Assembly: GCA_022769565.1 (NCBI GenBank)
Contig: JALEJQ010000030.1
Location: forward strand, 1-50,343
DNA: 50,343 nucleotides
Reading direction: 5' to 3'
Source: Oscillospiraceae bacterium
GTDB lineage: Bacteria; Bacillota; Clostridia; Oscillospirales; Ruminococcaceae
Positions 42,054-50,343 of this stretch are shown here, in pieces. Every line of letters starts with the position of its first letter. Position 1 is the stretch's first letter. The position numbers and the translations under genes were made by a program. The notes below the pieces were generated by a model. It did not search any database. It had not been told where the DNA came from and saw nothing but the letters and a program-made list of their open reading frames with translations.

Positions 42054-44078
42054 ATGGGCAGAATCAATCTTTTAAACAAGGAGACCTCCGAGCTTATTGC
42101 GGCAGGAGAGGTCATAGAGCGTCCCTGCTCCGTTATAAAGGAGCTTATTGAAAATTCCATAGACAGCGGTGCGGATAATATTACCGTTGAGATAAAAAAC
42201 GGCGGTATCTCTTATATTCGTGTTACCGACAACGGCTGCGGAATGTCGGCGGAGGACGTTCCCGTTGCGTTCCTTCGCCATGCTACAAGCAAAATAACAT
42301 CAAAAGAAGACCTTAACAGTATTTGCACTCTGGGATTCAGAGGAGAAGCACTGGCTTCAATATGTGCCGTTGCAAAGGTGGAGGTGCTGACCAAAACTCC
42401 CGGCAGCCTTTACGGTACACACTATGTTATTGAGGGTTCGGAGGAAAAGCTGAAAGAACAGTCCGGCTGCCCGGAAGGCACTACCATTATCATACGGGAT
42501 ATTTTCTATAACGTGCCTGCAAGACTTAAATTTCTGAAAAAGGACACGGCTGAGGGCAACGCTATTGCCGATATTACAAGCAAGATAGCAATTTCTCACC
42601 CCGAAATTTCTTTTAAGTTCATAAGAAACAACCGTCAGGAATTTATCACTCCGGGAGACGGTGAGCTGTACTCCTCCGTTTATTCCATAATGGGCAGGGA
42701 TTTCGCAGAATCAATGATACCCGTTAAATATAAGCTCAACGGCGTGAAGATAAGCGGATTTACGGTAAAGCCGCTGCTCGGACGTCCCAAAAGAAATTTT
42801 CAGTATTTTTTCGTTAACGGAAGATATGTAAAGACATATACCTGTACACTGGCGCTGGAGGAAGCATATCAGAACAGTATAATGGAGGGAAAATTTCCTG
42901 CCTGCGTCCTGCTTATAGATATTTCTCCCGGTATGCTTGACGTTAACGTTCACCCTGCAAAAATAGAGGTGCGCTTTACAGATGACAGAGTTGTTCATGA
43001 CGGAATATTTTTTTCGGTAAAGAACGCTATACTTGCCGATTCAAAGCCTATGGAAATGCAGATAAAACCAAGTATTCCCGATTATACCCGTCCTTTGCCT
43101 GAGAGCTTTAACACAGGAAAGCAGCTTACTTTCGGCAATGCTCCCGTTTCGGTCAACGAAGTGCCTAACGAAAGTGTAAATACGCCTGTTTACGGCAGCG
43201 CTTCGGTGTCAGCTGCAAAAATATATGACAGCGCAGCAGGCGTGATCCCCCCGAAAAGCAGCTTTGTAACGGCGGAGCACCCCCAACCCAAGCCGGTATA
43301 TGAGCAGGTCAAGCCGGTAACGGTCAACGTTGAATACAACGATTCCGACAGCGATCAATATCAGACGGATATACCCTATAATACCGAGGTGCCGCCCGAA
43401 GAAGCGCTGAGCGAGATCCCCAAGACAGAGCCTCATACCGCAGAATATAAATATATCAACACCGCAGCAAAGCAGGAGCCGAGCGTTTCGGAAAAAACCG
43501 AAAAGGAAATATTCTTCCGCATTATAGGAGAAGCGTTCAAGGATTACATCATTGCCGAGGTAGATAACGAGATAATTTTTGTGGATAAACACGCCGCTCA
43601 TGAAAGAATACTGTTTGAAAGGCTTAAAGCAGGACAGCAGCAGCTTCAGTGCCAGATGACTCTTGTTCCAGTAGACGTTATGCTCTCAAACGATGAGTTT
43701 GACGCACTTGTGCAGAATAAGGAGACCGCCTTTAAGCTGGGTTTCAGCTTTACGGAAAGAAGGGGAACTTCGGTAAGCGTGAACGGTATCCCTTCAATTC
43801 TGGACGGCTGCGACATATCCGACCTTGTTATAGAGCTTGCGCATAATTTCAGCGTGAACAAAAACAATCCTATGCCTGTCATTCTTGACGATATGTATCA
43901 TACCTTTGCCTGCAAGTCGGCAATAAAGGCTAACGACAATAATTCCCTTAAGGAGCTTTCTTCCATAGTAAAGACCCTTCTTGAAGATGAGAGAATACGC
44001 TATTGCCCTCACGGCAGACCTGTTATGTTTAAAATATCTAAATACGAGCTTGAAAAGCAGTTCAGGAGAATCGTCTGA
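42054..44078 (+). CDS. mutL: DNA mismatch repair protein MutL
   Basis: A 674-aa GHKL ATPase. N-terminal motifs: ELIENSIDSGA, DNGCGM, TLGFRGEALASI. A Pro/Glu-rich linker covers about residues 340-480. The C-terminal domain carries the endonuclease motif as DKHAAHERILFE (near residue 511; DQHAxxE is the usual form), CKSAIKAN and CPHGRP, so nicking activity is expected. Start ATG 42054 follows GGTGGGT; a GTG at 42045 has no ribosome site. 2 bases before miaA. Confidence 0.96.
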   Translation: MGRINLLNKETSELIAAGEVIERPCSVIKELIENSIDSGADNITVEIKNGGISYIRVTDNGCGMSAEDVPVAFLRHATSKITSKEDLNSICTLGFRGEALASICAVAKVEVLTKTPGSLYGTHYVIEGSEEKLKEQSGCPEGTTIIIRDIFYNVPARLKFLKKDTAEGNAIADITSKIAISHPEISFKFIRNNRQEFITPGDGELYSSVYSIMGRDFAESMIPVKYKLNGVKISGFTVKPLLGRPKRNFQYFFVNGRYVKTYTCTLALEEAYQNSIMEGKFPACVLLIDISPGMLDVNVHPAKIEVRFTDDRVVHDGIFFSVKNAILADSKPMEMQIKPSIPDYTRPLPESFNTGKQLTFGNAPVSVNEVPNESVNTPVYGSASVSAAKIYDSAAGVIPPKSSFVTAEHPQPKPVYEQVKPVTVNVEYNDSDSDQYQTDIPYNTEVPPEEALSEIPKTEPHTAEYKYINTAAKQEPSVSEKTEKEIFFRIIGEAFKDYIIAEVDNEIIFVDKHAAHERILFERLKAGQQQLQCQMTLVPVDVMLSNDEFDALVQNKETAFKLGFSFTERRGTSVSVNGIPSILDGCDISDLVIELAHNFSVNKNNPMPVILDDMYHTFACKSAIKANDNNSLKELSSIVKTLLEDERIRYCPHGRPVMFKISKYELEKQFRRIV

Positions 44079-44080
44079 TC

Positions 44081-45025
44081 ATGAATAAAAAACAACCCCT
44101 GATAGCGGTGGTAGGACCGACAGCTTCGGGCAAGACCGCAGTCGGTGCAGCACTTGCAAAGGAATACGGCGGAGAAGTGGTTTCTGCCGATTCTATGCAG
44201 ATTTACAAAGGTATGGATATTGCCACGGCAAAGCCTACCGAGGAAGAAATGCTTGGAATAACGCATCATCTTATAAGCGTTATAGACATTGGTGCGGAAT
44301 TCAGCGTAGCCGATTATGTAAAGCTGGCGAGAGAAAAGATCTCGGAGGTAGCTTCAAGAGGCAAGCTGCCCGTACTTGTAGGCGGAACGGGACTTTATGT
44401 TTCTTCTCTCATAGATAATATCAGCTTCGACAACGCCCTCACCGACGGCAGCGTAAGAAAACGGCTTACGGAGGAATGTGAAAAAGAGGGGAACGAAGCT
44501 ATGCTTGAAAAGCTGCGCCTTGTTGACCCTGAAACCGCTGCAGTTCTTCCTGCCGGAAATATTACAAGGATAATAAGGGCTTTGGAGGTCTATGAGGTCA
44601 CGGGAATACCTTTCAGCAGGCATAAGGAGCTGAGCCGTGCCGAAGAACCACTTTACAACGCTTGTATGATAGGTCTTAACTACGCCGACAGAAGTATGCT
44701 TTACAACAGGATAAACAGGCGTGTGGATATTATGGCGGAAAAGGGCATGGTTGAGGAGTGTCGTGCCATATTTGAAAACGAAAAAACCGGTACAGCCTGT
44801 CAGGCAATAGGCTATAAGGAGTTTATCCCGTATTTCAAAGGCGAAAAGACAAAACAAGAATGTATTGACAAGATAAAACAGGATTCGAGACGTTATGCCA
44901 AGCGTCAGCTTACTTGGTTTCGTCGAGATGAACGAATTAACTGGATAGAATTAACTGATGTTATACCATTTGATAAAATTATTGAAGAATGCAAAAAAAT
45001 AGTAGCCAAATCAAATATTTTGTGA
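44081..45025 (+). CDS. miaA: tRNA dimethylallyltransferase MiaA
   Basis: Adds the dimethylallyl group to A37 of UNN-reading tRNAs, making the substrate of MiaB. 314 aa. P-loop GPTASGKT (residues 12-19), SADSMQIYKGMDIATAKP, VGGTGLYVSSL, and the CQAIGYKEF and RRYAKRQLTWFRRDERINW closing motifs are all present. Its DMAPP donor comes from the MEP pathway that dxs starts. Confidence 0.97.
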   Translation: MNKKQPLIAVVGPTASGKTAVGAALAKEYGGEVVSADSMQIYKGMDIATAKPTEEEMLGITHHLISVIDIGAEFSVADYVKLAREKISEVASRGKLPVLVGGTGLYVSSLIDNISFDNALTDGSVRKRLTEECEKEGNEAMLEKLRLVDPETAAVLPAGNITRIIRALEVYEVTGIPFSRHKELSRAEEPLYNACMIGLNYADRSMLYNRINRRVDIMAEKGMVEECRAIFENEKTGTACQAIGYKEFIPYFKGEKTKQECIDKIKQDSRRYAKRQLTWFRRDERINWIELTDVIPFDKIIEECKKIVAKSNIL

Positions 45026-45031
45026 TATAAT
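45022..45031 (+). promoter_or_regulatory. extended -10 promoter and leader of hfq
   Basis: GTGATATAAT overlapping the miaA stop codon. Predicted start near 45038, giving a leader of about 150 bases. The leader and its upstream flank contain GTTAATAT (45033-45040) / ATATTAAC (45080-45087) enclosing GTATAA/TTATAC, a possible fold. No other gene in 45032-45189. Confidence 0.5.
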
Positions 45032-45189
45032 AGTTAATATGTATAAAGTTGATGTTATACATGAAAAACGGTTAAATTAATATTAACAAGATGTTGCGAA
45101 TATTAGTTTTCAGAAATGAGGACAAGCTGTATAAGCTGCCAACCTTGTTGTAAGGGTTTAATCGGATCGGTTTCATAAGGAGTGCAGAT

Positions 45190-45420
45190 ATGAACAAAAA
45201 TATGAATTTACAGGATGTTTTCCTTAATCAGGCAAGAAAAGACAAAACCTTTGTTACATTCTATCTTACAAACGGCTTCCAGTTCAAGGGGATCGTAAAG
45301 GGATTTGACAATTATGCTGTGATTCTTGACTGCGACGGCAAACAGGAGCTTGTTTACAAGCATGCGATATCCACTATCGTTCCCGTTAAGCCCATTCCTA
45401 TACTTGACGCCGAACAGTAA
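45190..45420 (+). CDS. hfq: RNA-binding protein Hfq
   Basis: A 76-aa Sm-like hexameric RNA chaperone. [21 protein letters not shown] is the Sm1 start, [17 protein letters not shown] the core, and [10 protein letters not shown] the Sm2 motif with the KHA proximal U-binding site. GGAG lies before the ATG. The C-terminal tail is short, as in Firmicutes. Its place after miaA is the same as in many bacteria, Gram-negatives included. Confidence 0.97.
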   Translation: MNKNMNLQDVFLNQARKDKTFVTFYLTNGFQFKGIVKGFDNYAVILDCDGKQELVYKHAISTIVPVKPIPILDAEQ

Positions 45421-45453
45421 TTTTCCTGCCGGTCAATAATCGGGGGTTGTATA

Positions 45454-46782
45454 ATGGATACGATTACGGCAAAAATACTTGTTTTTCTCCTTTCCGTATT
45501 TGTCCTTATCATTGTTGCGCATCAAGTAACGCTTCTTTTTGATGACAGCTACGAAACCGAAACGGCGACGCTTTATTCATCGGCGGAAAAGGTATCCTTC
45601 AAAGGAATTTACGTCAGAAATGAAACGGTGGTCAAAAGCAGTACCAACGGAGTGCTGAGTTATCCCGAGCTTGACGGAAATAAGATCGCCAAGGATTCGG
45701 TGGTGGCTTATGTGTATAAAAGTGCCGAGGATATTTACATCAATCAGCGTATCGAGGCGCTTAACCAAGAGGTTGAGCTGCTTGAAAAAGAACAGAACCC
45801 GGGTACGACGGCTGTTGTACGTCCCGAATTTATCTCAGCGCTTATTGAGGAAAAATATCAGACCATAACTTCGCTGATAGCGCGCAACAATCTGAGCCAG
45901 CTTGCGGAGGAAAGGAAGAATTTTCAGTCTCTTCTTGGGATCTATCAGATAATTATCGGAGAGGAAACTGATTATAGCGACAGAATTGACAGACTTAGCA
46001 AAGAGATCGAGGAGCTTGAAAAGAAAAAATCTCAGCCTATAGACGTTATAACCGTTCCCGATTCGGGATATTTTATCAGCTATGCGGACGGCTATGAAAA
46101 CGTGCTTTCGCCCGATAAGTTAAGCGGAATAACCGTTGATAAGGTGAAGGAGATCATCGAAAATGACGGATATGACTCAACTAAAGTTTCCAAAAACGCC
46201 GTTGGCAAGATAGTTAACGGCTATGAGTGGAAGCTGATAGGACTTATCAACGAAAATGACGCCTTCTTCAGAATGGGGCAGGATGTAACGGTCAAGCTGT
46301 CATCTACTCCCGACACCGTCAATGCAGTTATAGAAGACATAATCGAATCGGAGGATTCCAAGGAAAGCATTATCGTTCTTTCCTGCGAAAAGCTGAATTA
46401 TAATCTTGTTCAGTGCAGGACGGAAAGAGTAGAACTTATTCTTAACGATTACAGCGGCATAAAGGTTCCGAGAGAAGCTATAAGATTTAACAAAAACAAC
46501 GAAAAAGGCGTATATATTCTGCAAGGTCAGAAAATTGCCTTTAAAAAACTTGACGTTATATATGAATGTGATGATTACCTGCTTTCAAAGGTAAACTCCG
46601 ATACGGGTTATATAAGTGTTTACGATGATATAATCACAAGCGGAGAAATACCTGCGGAGATCATCGAACAGGCAAGCGAAACAACGGCTGCGGAGGAGGA
46701 AACTACAGCTCCGCAGGAAACGGGAAGTTCGCTTAAAACCGATTCTGCTTCGGAAACATCGGGAGATGGTGAAAATGTATAG
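45454..46782 (+). CDS. HlyD-like membrane-anchored adaptor protein
   Basis: A 442-aa protein with one N-terminal membrane helix (ILVFLLSVFVLIIVAHQVTLL, about 8-28) and an extracellular part like membrane-fusion adaptors: a split biotinyl-lipoyl-like half (FKGIYVRNETVVKSSTNGVLSY), a coiled coil (about 95-200), DSGYFISYADGYENVL, a beta-barrel region and an acidic, Thr/Glu-rich tail. No transporter is adjacent. Its steady partnership with yggS-sepF in clostridia suggests an envelope or division role, unproven. It overlaps yggS by 8 bases. Confidence 0.78.
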   Translation: MDTITAKILVFLLSVFVLIIVAHQVTLLFDDSYETETATLYSSAEKVSFKGIYVRNETVVKSSTNGVLSYPELDGNKIAKDSVVAYVYKSAEDIYINQRIEALNQEVELLEKEQNPGTTAVVRPEFISALIEEKYQTITSLIARNNLSQLAEERKNFQSLLGIYQIIIGEETDYSDRIDRLSKEIEELEKKKSQPIDVITVPDSGYFISYADGYENVLSPDKLSGITVDKVKEIIENDGYDSTKVSKNAVGKIVNGYEWKLIGLINENDAFFRMGQDVTVKLSSTPDTVNAVIEDIIESEDSKESIIVLSCEKLNYNLVQCRTERVELILNDYSGIKVPREAIRFNKNNEKGVYILQGQKIAFKKLDVIYECDDYLLSKVNSDTGYISVYDDIITSGEIPAEIIEQASETTAAEEETTAPQETGSSLKTDSASETSGDGENV

Positions 46783-47452
46783 CGATGTAACTGAAAACTA
46801 CAAAAGGGTCAGGTTTAACGTGGAAGAGGCTGCGGCTAAATACCGTAATCCGGGAGAAACGGTGCGGCTTATGGCTGTAACAAAGACCGTACCCTATGAA
46901 GTTGTTAACAAGGTCATCGGACTTGGTGCAGACCTTCTGGGAGAAAACCGTGTCCAGGAATACCTTGAAAAAAAGGATAATTACCAAGATGCAGAGGTTC
47001 ATTTTATCGGACATTTGCAGACAAATAAGGTAAAATATATTATCGACAGCGTGAAGCTTATCCATTCCGTGGACAGTATACGTCTTGCGGAGGAGATAAA
47101 CCGTCTTGCCGCTCAGAAAAACATTGTAATGAATGTTCTTGCCGAGGTAAATATCGGCGGCGAGGAATCAAAAAGCGGCGTTTCGCCCGACAGGCTGGAG
47201 GAGCTTGCTTATGGTATTGCAGAGCTTGAAAATATAAAGCTATGCGGACTGATGACTATCCCCCCGCCGGGAAATTCCGAGGCTTATTTTGCGAAAATGC
47301 AGGAGTTGTTCCATGAGCTCGGAAGTAAAAAAATCTATAACATATCTATGGATATTCTTTCAATGGGAATGTCCGCAGATTATGTGGAAGCCATTAAATA
47401 TGGTTCAAATATAGTAAGAATAGGCTCCGGGATTTTCGGTGCCAGAAAATAA
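46775..47452 (+). CDS. yggS: YggS/YlmE family PLP-binding protein
   Basis: A 225-aa PLP-binding TIM-barrel protein of PLP homeostasis, without known catalysis. The PLP lysine is Lys37 in LMAVTKTVP. FIGHLQTNKVKYI and SMGMSADYVEAIKYGSNIVRIGSGIFG are family signatures. ATG 46775 has GGGAG 9 bases away; ATG 46766 has no spacing for it. Precedes sepF, as ylmE does in Bacillus. Confidence 0.94.
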   Translation: MYSDVTENYKRVRFNVEEAAAKYRNPGETVRLMAVTKTVPYEVVNKVIGLGADLLGENRVQEYLEKKDNYQDAEVHFIGHLQTNKVKYIIDSVKLIHSVDSIRLAEEINRLAAQKNIVMNVLAEVNIGGEESKSGVSPDRLEELAYGIAELENIKLCGLMTIPPPGNSEAYFAKMQELFHELGSKKIYNISMDILSMGMSADYVEAIKYGSNIVRIGSGIFGARK

Positions 47453-47472
47453 AAGAGAGGATGTATTGATAA

Positions 47473-47901
47473 ATGGGATTTCTTGATACTATTAAGGAAG
47501 CATTCGGCATGGGTTCCGACGCTGATGAAGGCGCAGATAACGAGGATTATGTAAACGATCAGCCCAGCTATGACAACGATGAAGAAGGAAAGAGAAACAG
47601 AGTTGTTAATATCCATGCAACGGCTCAGTTGCAGGTGATCCTTGTAAAGCCTGAGGTCTTTGCAGATACAAAAGAAATTGCAAATCACCTTAACTCCAAA
47701 AAGACGGTTGTTCTCAACCTTGAATCCACAACTCCCGACGTAACAAGAAGAATTATTGACTTCCTCGGCGGCGTGGCTTATGCAAACGGCGGAAATATCA
47801 AGCCTGTTGCAAACAATACCTTTATTATTACGCCTTATAACGTAGGATTTGTAGGCGAGGATCTTGTGGGCGAGCTTGAAAACAACGGAGTGTTCCTTTG
47901 A
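47473..47901 (+). CDS. sepF: cell division protein SepF
   Basis: A 142-aa FtsZ membrane anchor. The N-terminal amphipathic helix (GFLDTIKEAFG) and acidic linker (about 15-40) precede the SepF core (VVNIHATAQLQVILVKPEVF, VLNLESTTPDVTRRIIDFLGG). Standard length. Overlaps ylmH by 4 bases. Confidence 0.96.
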   Translation: MGFLDTIKEAFGMGSDADEGADNEDYVNDQPSYDNDEEGKRNRVVNIHATAQLQVILVKPEVFADTKEIANHLNSKKTVVLNLESTTPDVTRRIIDFLGGVAYANGGNIKPVANNTFIITPYNVGFVGEDLVGELENNGVFL

Positions 47902-48680
47902 TAAAAAAACAAGGCGGCTGTTATGACAGGCTTTCCGGCGAAGATGCGCTGCTTGCTTCCCACGTTGCGGATATGGCGGAAATTTGCGGTAAAAAATATA
48001 TACCTCGTTTTTCTGCATTCCTTGACGGAAGACAAGCTGCAATAGCCGAATCGGTGCTTAATTACGAGGGTTTCGACAATTTTATGTTCTTCGGAGGCTT
48101 TGAGGGAGCGTCAAGAGTTGTTCTCGGCGTGTTTCCGCCTTATTCCGAATGTGAGAAAAGCGAATTCCCCGTAAAATGTCTTGCTTTCCGTTATAGGGAA
48201 GAGGACAAGCTGACCCACAGGGATTTTCTCGGTTCTGTTATGGCTTGCGGCATTAACCGCAATATGATAGGCGATATAATCGTCAACGATGGCTATACAG
48301 CGGCATTTGTGTATGACTCCGTGTGCGGCGCTCTTGCCTCCGAAATAAAGAAAATAGGTTCGGTGGGAGTGAAAATTTCCGTTGAGGATGAGCCGCATAT
48401 TGTGATAAACGAGAAATTCAGCGAAATAAGCGGTACCGTTTCTTCTTTAAGGCTTGACTGCGTGGTCAGTCTTGCTACAAGGGCAAGCCGTGAAAAATCT
48501 GCGCAGTACATAAGGTCGGGAAACGTTACCGTCAATTACGACAGCAACGTTTCTGTCAGCGATGAAATGAAAAGCGGAGACGTTTTTTCGGTAAGAGGCT
48601 TCGGTAAGTTTATTTTAAGCGATATAGACGGAAAGACCAAAAAAGACAGACTGCATATCCGAATAAAAAAATATATTTAG
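47898..48680 (+). CDS. ylmH: YlmH-family S4-domain RNA-binding protein
   Basis: A 260-aa protein with a C-terminal S4 RNA-binding domain (RLDCVVSLATRASREKSAQ, IRSGNVTVNYD). YlmH binds ribosomes and recent work ties it to rescue of stalled ones. It starts with TTG at 47898, 7 bases after GGAG, inside the end of sepF. Same order sepF-ylmH-divIVA in Bacillus, without ylmG here. Confidence 0.92.
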   Translation: MIKKQGGCYDRLSGEDALLASHVADMAEICGKKYIPRFSAFLDGRQAAIAESVLNYEGFDNFMFFGGFEGASRVVLGVFPPYSECEKSEFPVKCLAFRYREEDKLTHRDFLGSVMACGINRNMIGDIIVNDGYTAAFVYDSVCGALASEIKKIGSVGVKISVEDEPHIVINEKFSEISGTVSSLRLDCVVSLATRASREKSAQYIRSGNVTVNYDSNVSVSDEMKSGDVFSVRGFGKFILSDIDGKTKKDRLHIRIKKYI

Positions 48681-48691
48681 AGGTGAATACA

Positions 48692-49366
48692 ATGCTTAGT
48701 GCAAAGGATATAAACAATAAAAAGTTTGAACAGACCAGACCGGGCTACAAGCCTGAGGAGGTAGACGATTTTCTCAGAGAGATCGCACTTCAGATAACTC
48801 AGATGCAGAAGGACAAGGAAGAGGTCGAAAAGAAGATCGAAGTCCTTGTTGAAAGCGTAAGAGAATATAAAAAGGACGAGGACGCCCTTAAGGACGCTCT
48901 TATAGGCGCTCAGAAGCAGGGCAGGGCAGTTATTCAGGAGGCTCGTGAAAATGCCGACAAGATAATTGCCGACGCTCATGTAAAGGCTGACGAGATCATC
49001 GGAAATACAAGAGTTCAGCTTGAAAAGGAAAAGCACTGCCTTGCAAGAATGCAGCAGGAGGTTTCCGAATTCAAGTCTAATCTTCTTGCTATGTATAAGG
49101 CTCACCTTGAGCAGATCACGGCTATTCCCGACTTTGACGAAGACGAGGAGGAAGAAGAAGCTCCCGTTCAGGATGTCAAGCCCGAACAGCCCGCTGCTGC
49201 CGCACCTCAGCCCCAGCAGAAAGCTGAAGCCGATAATATGGAGGCTACCAGAGTTATGGACAGCACTTTAAGGCGTGAAAAGCAGTCTCAGGCATTCCCG
49301 TTTGCGGACAGCACAAGCAGCTCCGAAAACAAGTTCGGAAATCTTAAATTCGGTCAGAATAAATAA
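48692..49366 (+). CDS. divIVA: DivIVA-family polarity and division protein
   Basis: A 224-aa coiled-coil protein that marks curved membrane at poles and septa. The N-terminal lipid-binding domain reads LSAKDINNKKFEQTRPGYKP and EEVDDFL; coiled coils run from about residue 30 to 150; the tail is Pro/Gln/Ala-rich. ATG 48692 follows AGAGGTG by 6 bases; a GTG 9 bases upstream overlaps that site. Next to sepF as usual. Confidence 0.94.
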   Translation: MLSAKDINNKKFEQTRPGYKPEEVDDFLREIALQITQMQKDKEEVEKKIEVLVESVREYKKDEDALKDALIGAQKQGRAVIQEARENADKIIADAHVKADEIIGNTRVQLEKEKHCLARMQQEVSEFKSNLLAMYKAHLEQITAIPDFDEDEEEEEAPVQDVKPEQPAAAAPQPQQKAEADNMEATRVMDSTLRREKQSQAFPFADSTSSSENKFGNLKFGQNK

Positions 49367-49386
49367 TTTAAATATTTCAAGGACAA

Positions 49387-49407
49387 CCGGCTGCGAAAAG
49401 GAGCCGG
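49387..49407 (+). terminator. weak terminator-like hairpin between divIVA and ileS
   Basis: CCGGCT (49387-49392) / AGCCGG (49402-49407) with a 9-base loop, followed by CGTCTTTG. A second small stem GGGC/GCCC follows. No T-box elements are seen. Confidence 0.35.
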
Positions 49408-49460
49408 CGTCTTTGCTGTAAATAACGGGGCGACGCCCTTATTGAAGGAGAGTTAATCAA

Positions 49461-50343
49461 ATGGCGCAGGATTATAATGCAACACTTAATCTTCCCAAAA
49501 CAGATTTTTCCATGAGAGGAAATCTTGTTCAGAAGGAACCTGCAATGCTCGATGAATGGGCAAAAAACAGGACTTATTATGCAATGATCGAAAAAAACAG
49601 CGGAAAACCCAAGTACGTTCTTCACGACGGCCCTCCGTATGCTAACGGAGATATTCATATGGGTACCGCTCTTAATAAGGTGCTCAAGGATATTATTGTA
49701 AGATACAAGAATATGAGCGGTTATTGCTCTCCTTATATTCCCGGATGGGATACCCACGGTCTTCCTATCGAACTTAAGGCAATGAAGGCTATCGGCGTTG
49801 AAAACGGTGCTATCCCTCCCGTAGAGCTTCGCAAGCACTGCCGTGACTATGCTTTGAATCAGGTGGAAAATCAGAAGAAGCAGTTTAAGCGCCTTGGCGT
49901 TTGGGGAGATTTTGACGATCCTTATCTTACCCTTAAGCCCGGCTTTGAAGCTCATGAGATCGAAGTTTTCGGAAAAATGTACAAGAAAGGCTACATTTAC
50001 AAGGGACTTAAGCCTGTTTACTGGTGTCCCGACTGTCAGACCGCTCTTGCCGAAGCTGAAATTGAATATGCAAACGACCCCTGCCATTCTATCTATGTAA
50101 AATTCAAAGTAACAGACGATAAGGGCAAGTTTACCGCTCTCGGTCTTGACCTTGACAAGACTTATTTCGTTATCTGGACAACAACAACATGGACTCTCCC
50201 CGGAAACCTTGCAATCTGCCTTGGTCCCGAGTATGAATATACTGTTGTTCAGGCAAACGGCGAAAATTATGTTATGGCAGCAGAGCTTGTAAAGCCTACA
50301 ATGGCTGCCGCAAAAATCGAAGATTACACCACTGTAGGTTCAT
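49461..50343 (+). CDS. ileS: isoleucyl-tRNA synthetase, N-terminal part
   Basis: Charges tRNA-Ile. 294 codons are present, and the gene leaves the window at the right edge. It opens MAQDYNATLNLPKTDFSMRG, has the HIGH-type class I motif PPYANGDIHMGTALNK (about residues 57-72), GWDTHGLPIELKA, KPVYWCPDCQTALAEAEIEY and the start of the editing domain (IWTTTTWTLPGNLAICLG). AAGGAGAG precedes the ATG. It follows divIVA by 94 bases as in Bacillus. The KMSKS motif lies beyond the window. Confidence 0.97.
   Translation, partial: MAQDYNATLNLPKTDFSMRGNLVQKEPAMLDEWAKNRTYYAMIEKNSGKPKYVLHDGPPYANGDIHMGTALNKVLKDIIVRYKNMSGYCSPYIPGWDTHGLPIELKAMKAIGVENGAIPPVELRKHCRDYALNQVENQKKQFKRLGVWGDFDDPYLTLKPGFEAHEIEVFGKMYKKGYIYKGLKPVYWCPDCQTALAEAEIEYANDPCHSIYVKFKVTDDKGKFTALGLDLDKTYFVIWTTTTWTLPGNLAICLGPEYEYTVVQANGENYVMAAELVKPTMAAAKIEDYTTVGS

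Noticed and set aside
43583-43619. MutL endonuclease motif DKHA as a loss of function
   Set aside because: The metal-binding Asp, His and Glu are all present; Q to K between them is likely a tolerated lineage variant.
49367-49460. T-box leader of ileS
   Set aside because: The gap is only 94 bases and contains neither the conserved T-box sequence nor a specifier loop; only a small hairpin is seen.
1-50343. CRISPR arrays, tRNA or rRNA genes, prophage, toxin-antitoxin or defence genes
   Set aside because: None seen on reading both strands; all intergenic gaps are short and accounted for by promoters, terminators or the features listed.

Overview
The window reads as a chromosomal, mostly core-gene segment of a Gram-positive, spore-former-lineage Clostridia member. 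I infer an Oscillospiraceae / Ruminococcus-like bacterium from protein wording and gene order, without database support. Evidence for the lineage is a complete spoIIIAA-AH operon, the blocks asp23-nusB-xseAB-ispA-dxs-tlyA-nadK-argR-recN and miaB-ylbF-mutS-mutL-miaA-hfq, the division block yggS-sepF-ylmH-divIVA-ileS, strong GGAGG-type ribosome sites, and TTGACA/TATAAT promoters. TTG and GTG starts are common. UGA is an ordinary stop here (it ends the LysR, GNAT, ylbF and mutL genes, for example). No tRNA, rRNA, CRISPR array, transposase, phage gene or plasmid gene is visible.

Layout. 1-12.2 kb is mainly on the minus strand: a partial padR gene whose long leader holds a 160-bp MITE-like inverted-repeat element; an ABC-F ATPase; leuC-leuD-leuB facing a divergent LysR regulator; a small GNAT gene on the plus strand; purL, broken by an in-frame UGA; and mtaB. 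12.4-21.1 kb is on the plus strand: an HPr-like protein lacking the phosphorylatable histidine, a DacF-type carboxypeptidase homologue with altered catalytic motifs, pgi, a small P-loop protein, yceD-rpmF, a DUF512 radical-SAM-like protein, der, plsY and gpsA. 21.2-25.9 kb is spoIIIAA-AH. 26.0-36.4 kb is a tightly packed run from asp23 to recN covering transcription antitermination, DNA repair, isoprenoid synthesis, NADP supply and arginine control. A minus-strand Lys/Glu-rich orphan follows recN, where relatives usually carry spoIVB and spo0A. 37.4-45.4 kb is tRNA modification plus mismatch repair plus hfq. 45.5-50.3 kb is envelope and division genes, ending inside ileS.

How the genes work together. 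The leuCDB products run the last two steps before transamination in leucine synthesis, probably under the adjacent LysR protein. MiaA, MiaB and MtaB all modify tRNA position 37, and the YlbF-like protein beside MiaB carries a Cys-rich tail suited to an Fe-S cluster. MutS and MutL form the mismatch repair pair, with RecN and exonuclease VII for break repair. Dxs and IspA make isoprenoid precursors. PlsY and GpsA start phospholipid synthesis. SpoIIIAA-AH builds the channel between mother cell and forespore.

I did not find an obvious new multi-gene system. The most interesting items are the interrupted purL, the structured terminator-like leader of miaB, the MITE-like element in the padR leader, the interlocked leuC/lysR promoters, and two apparent pseudo-enzymes (HPr-like and DacF-like).
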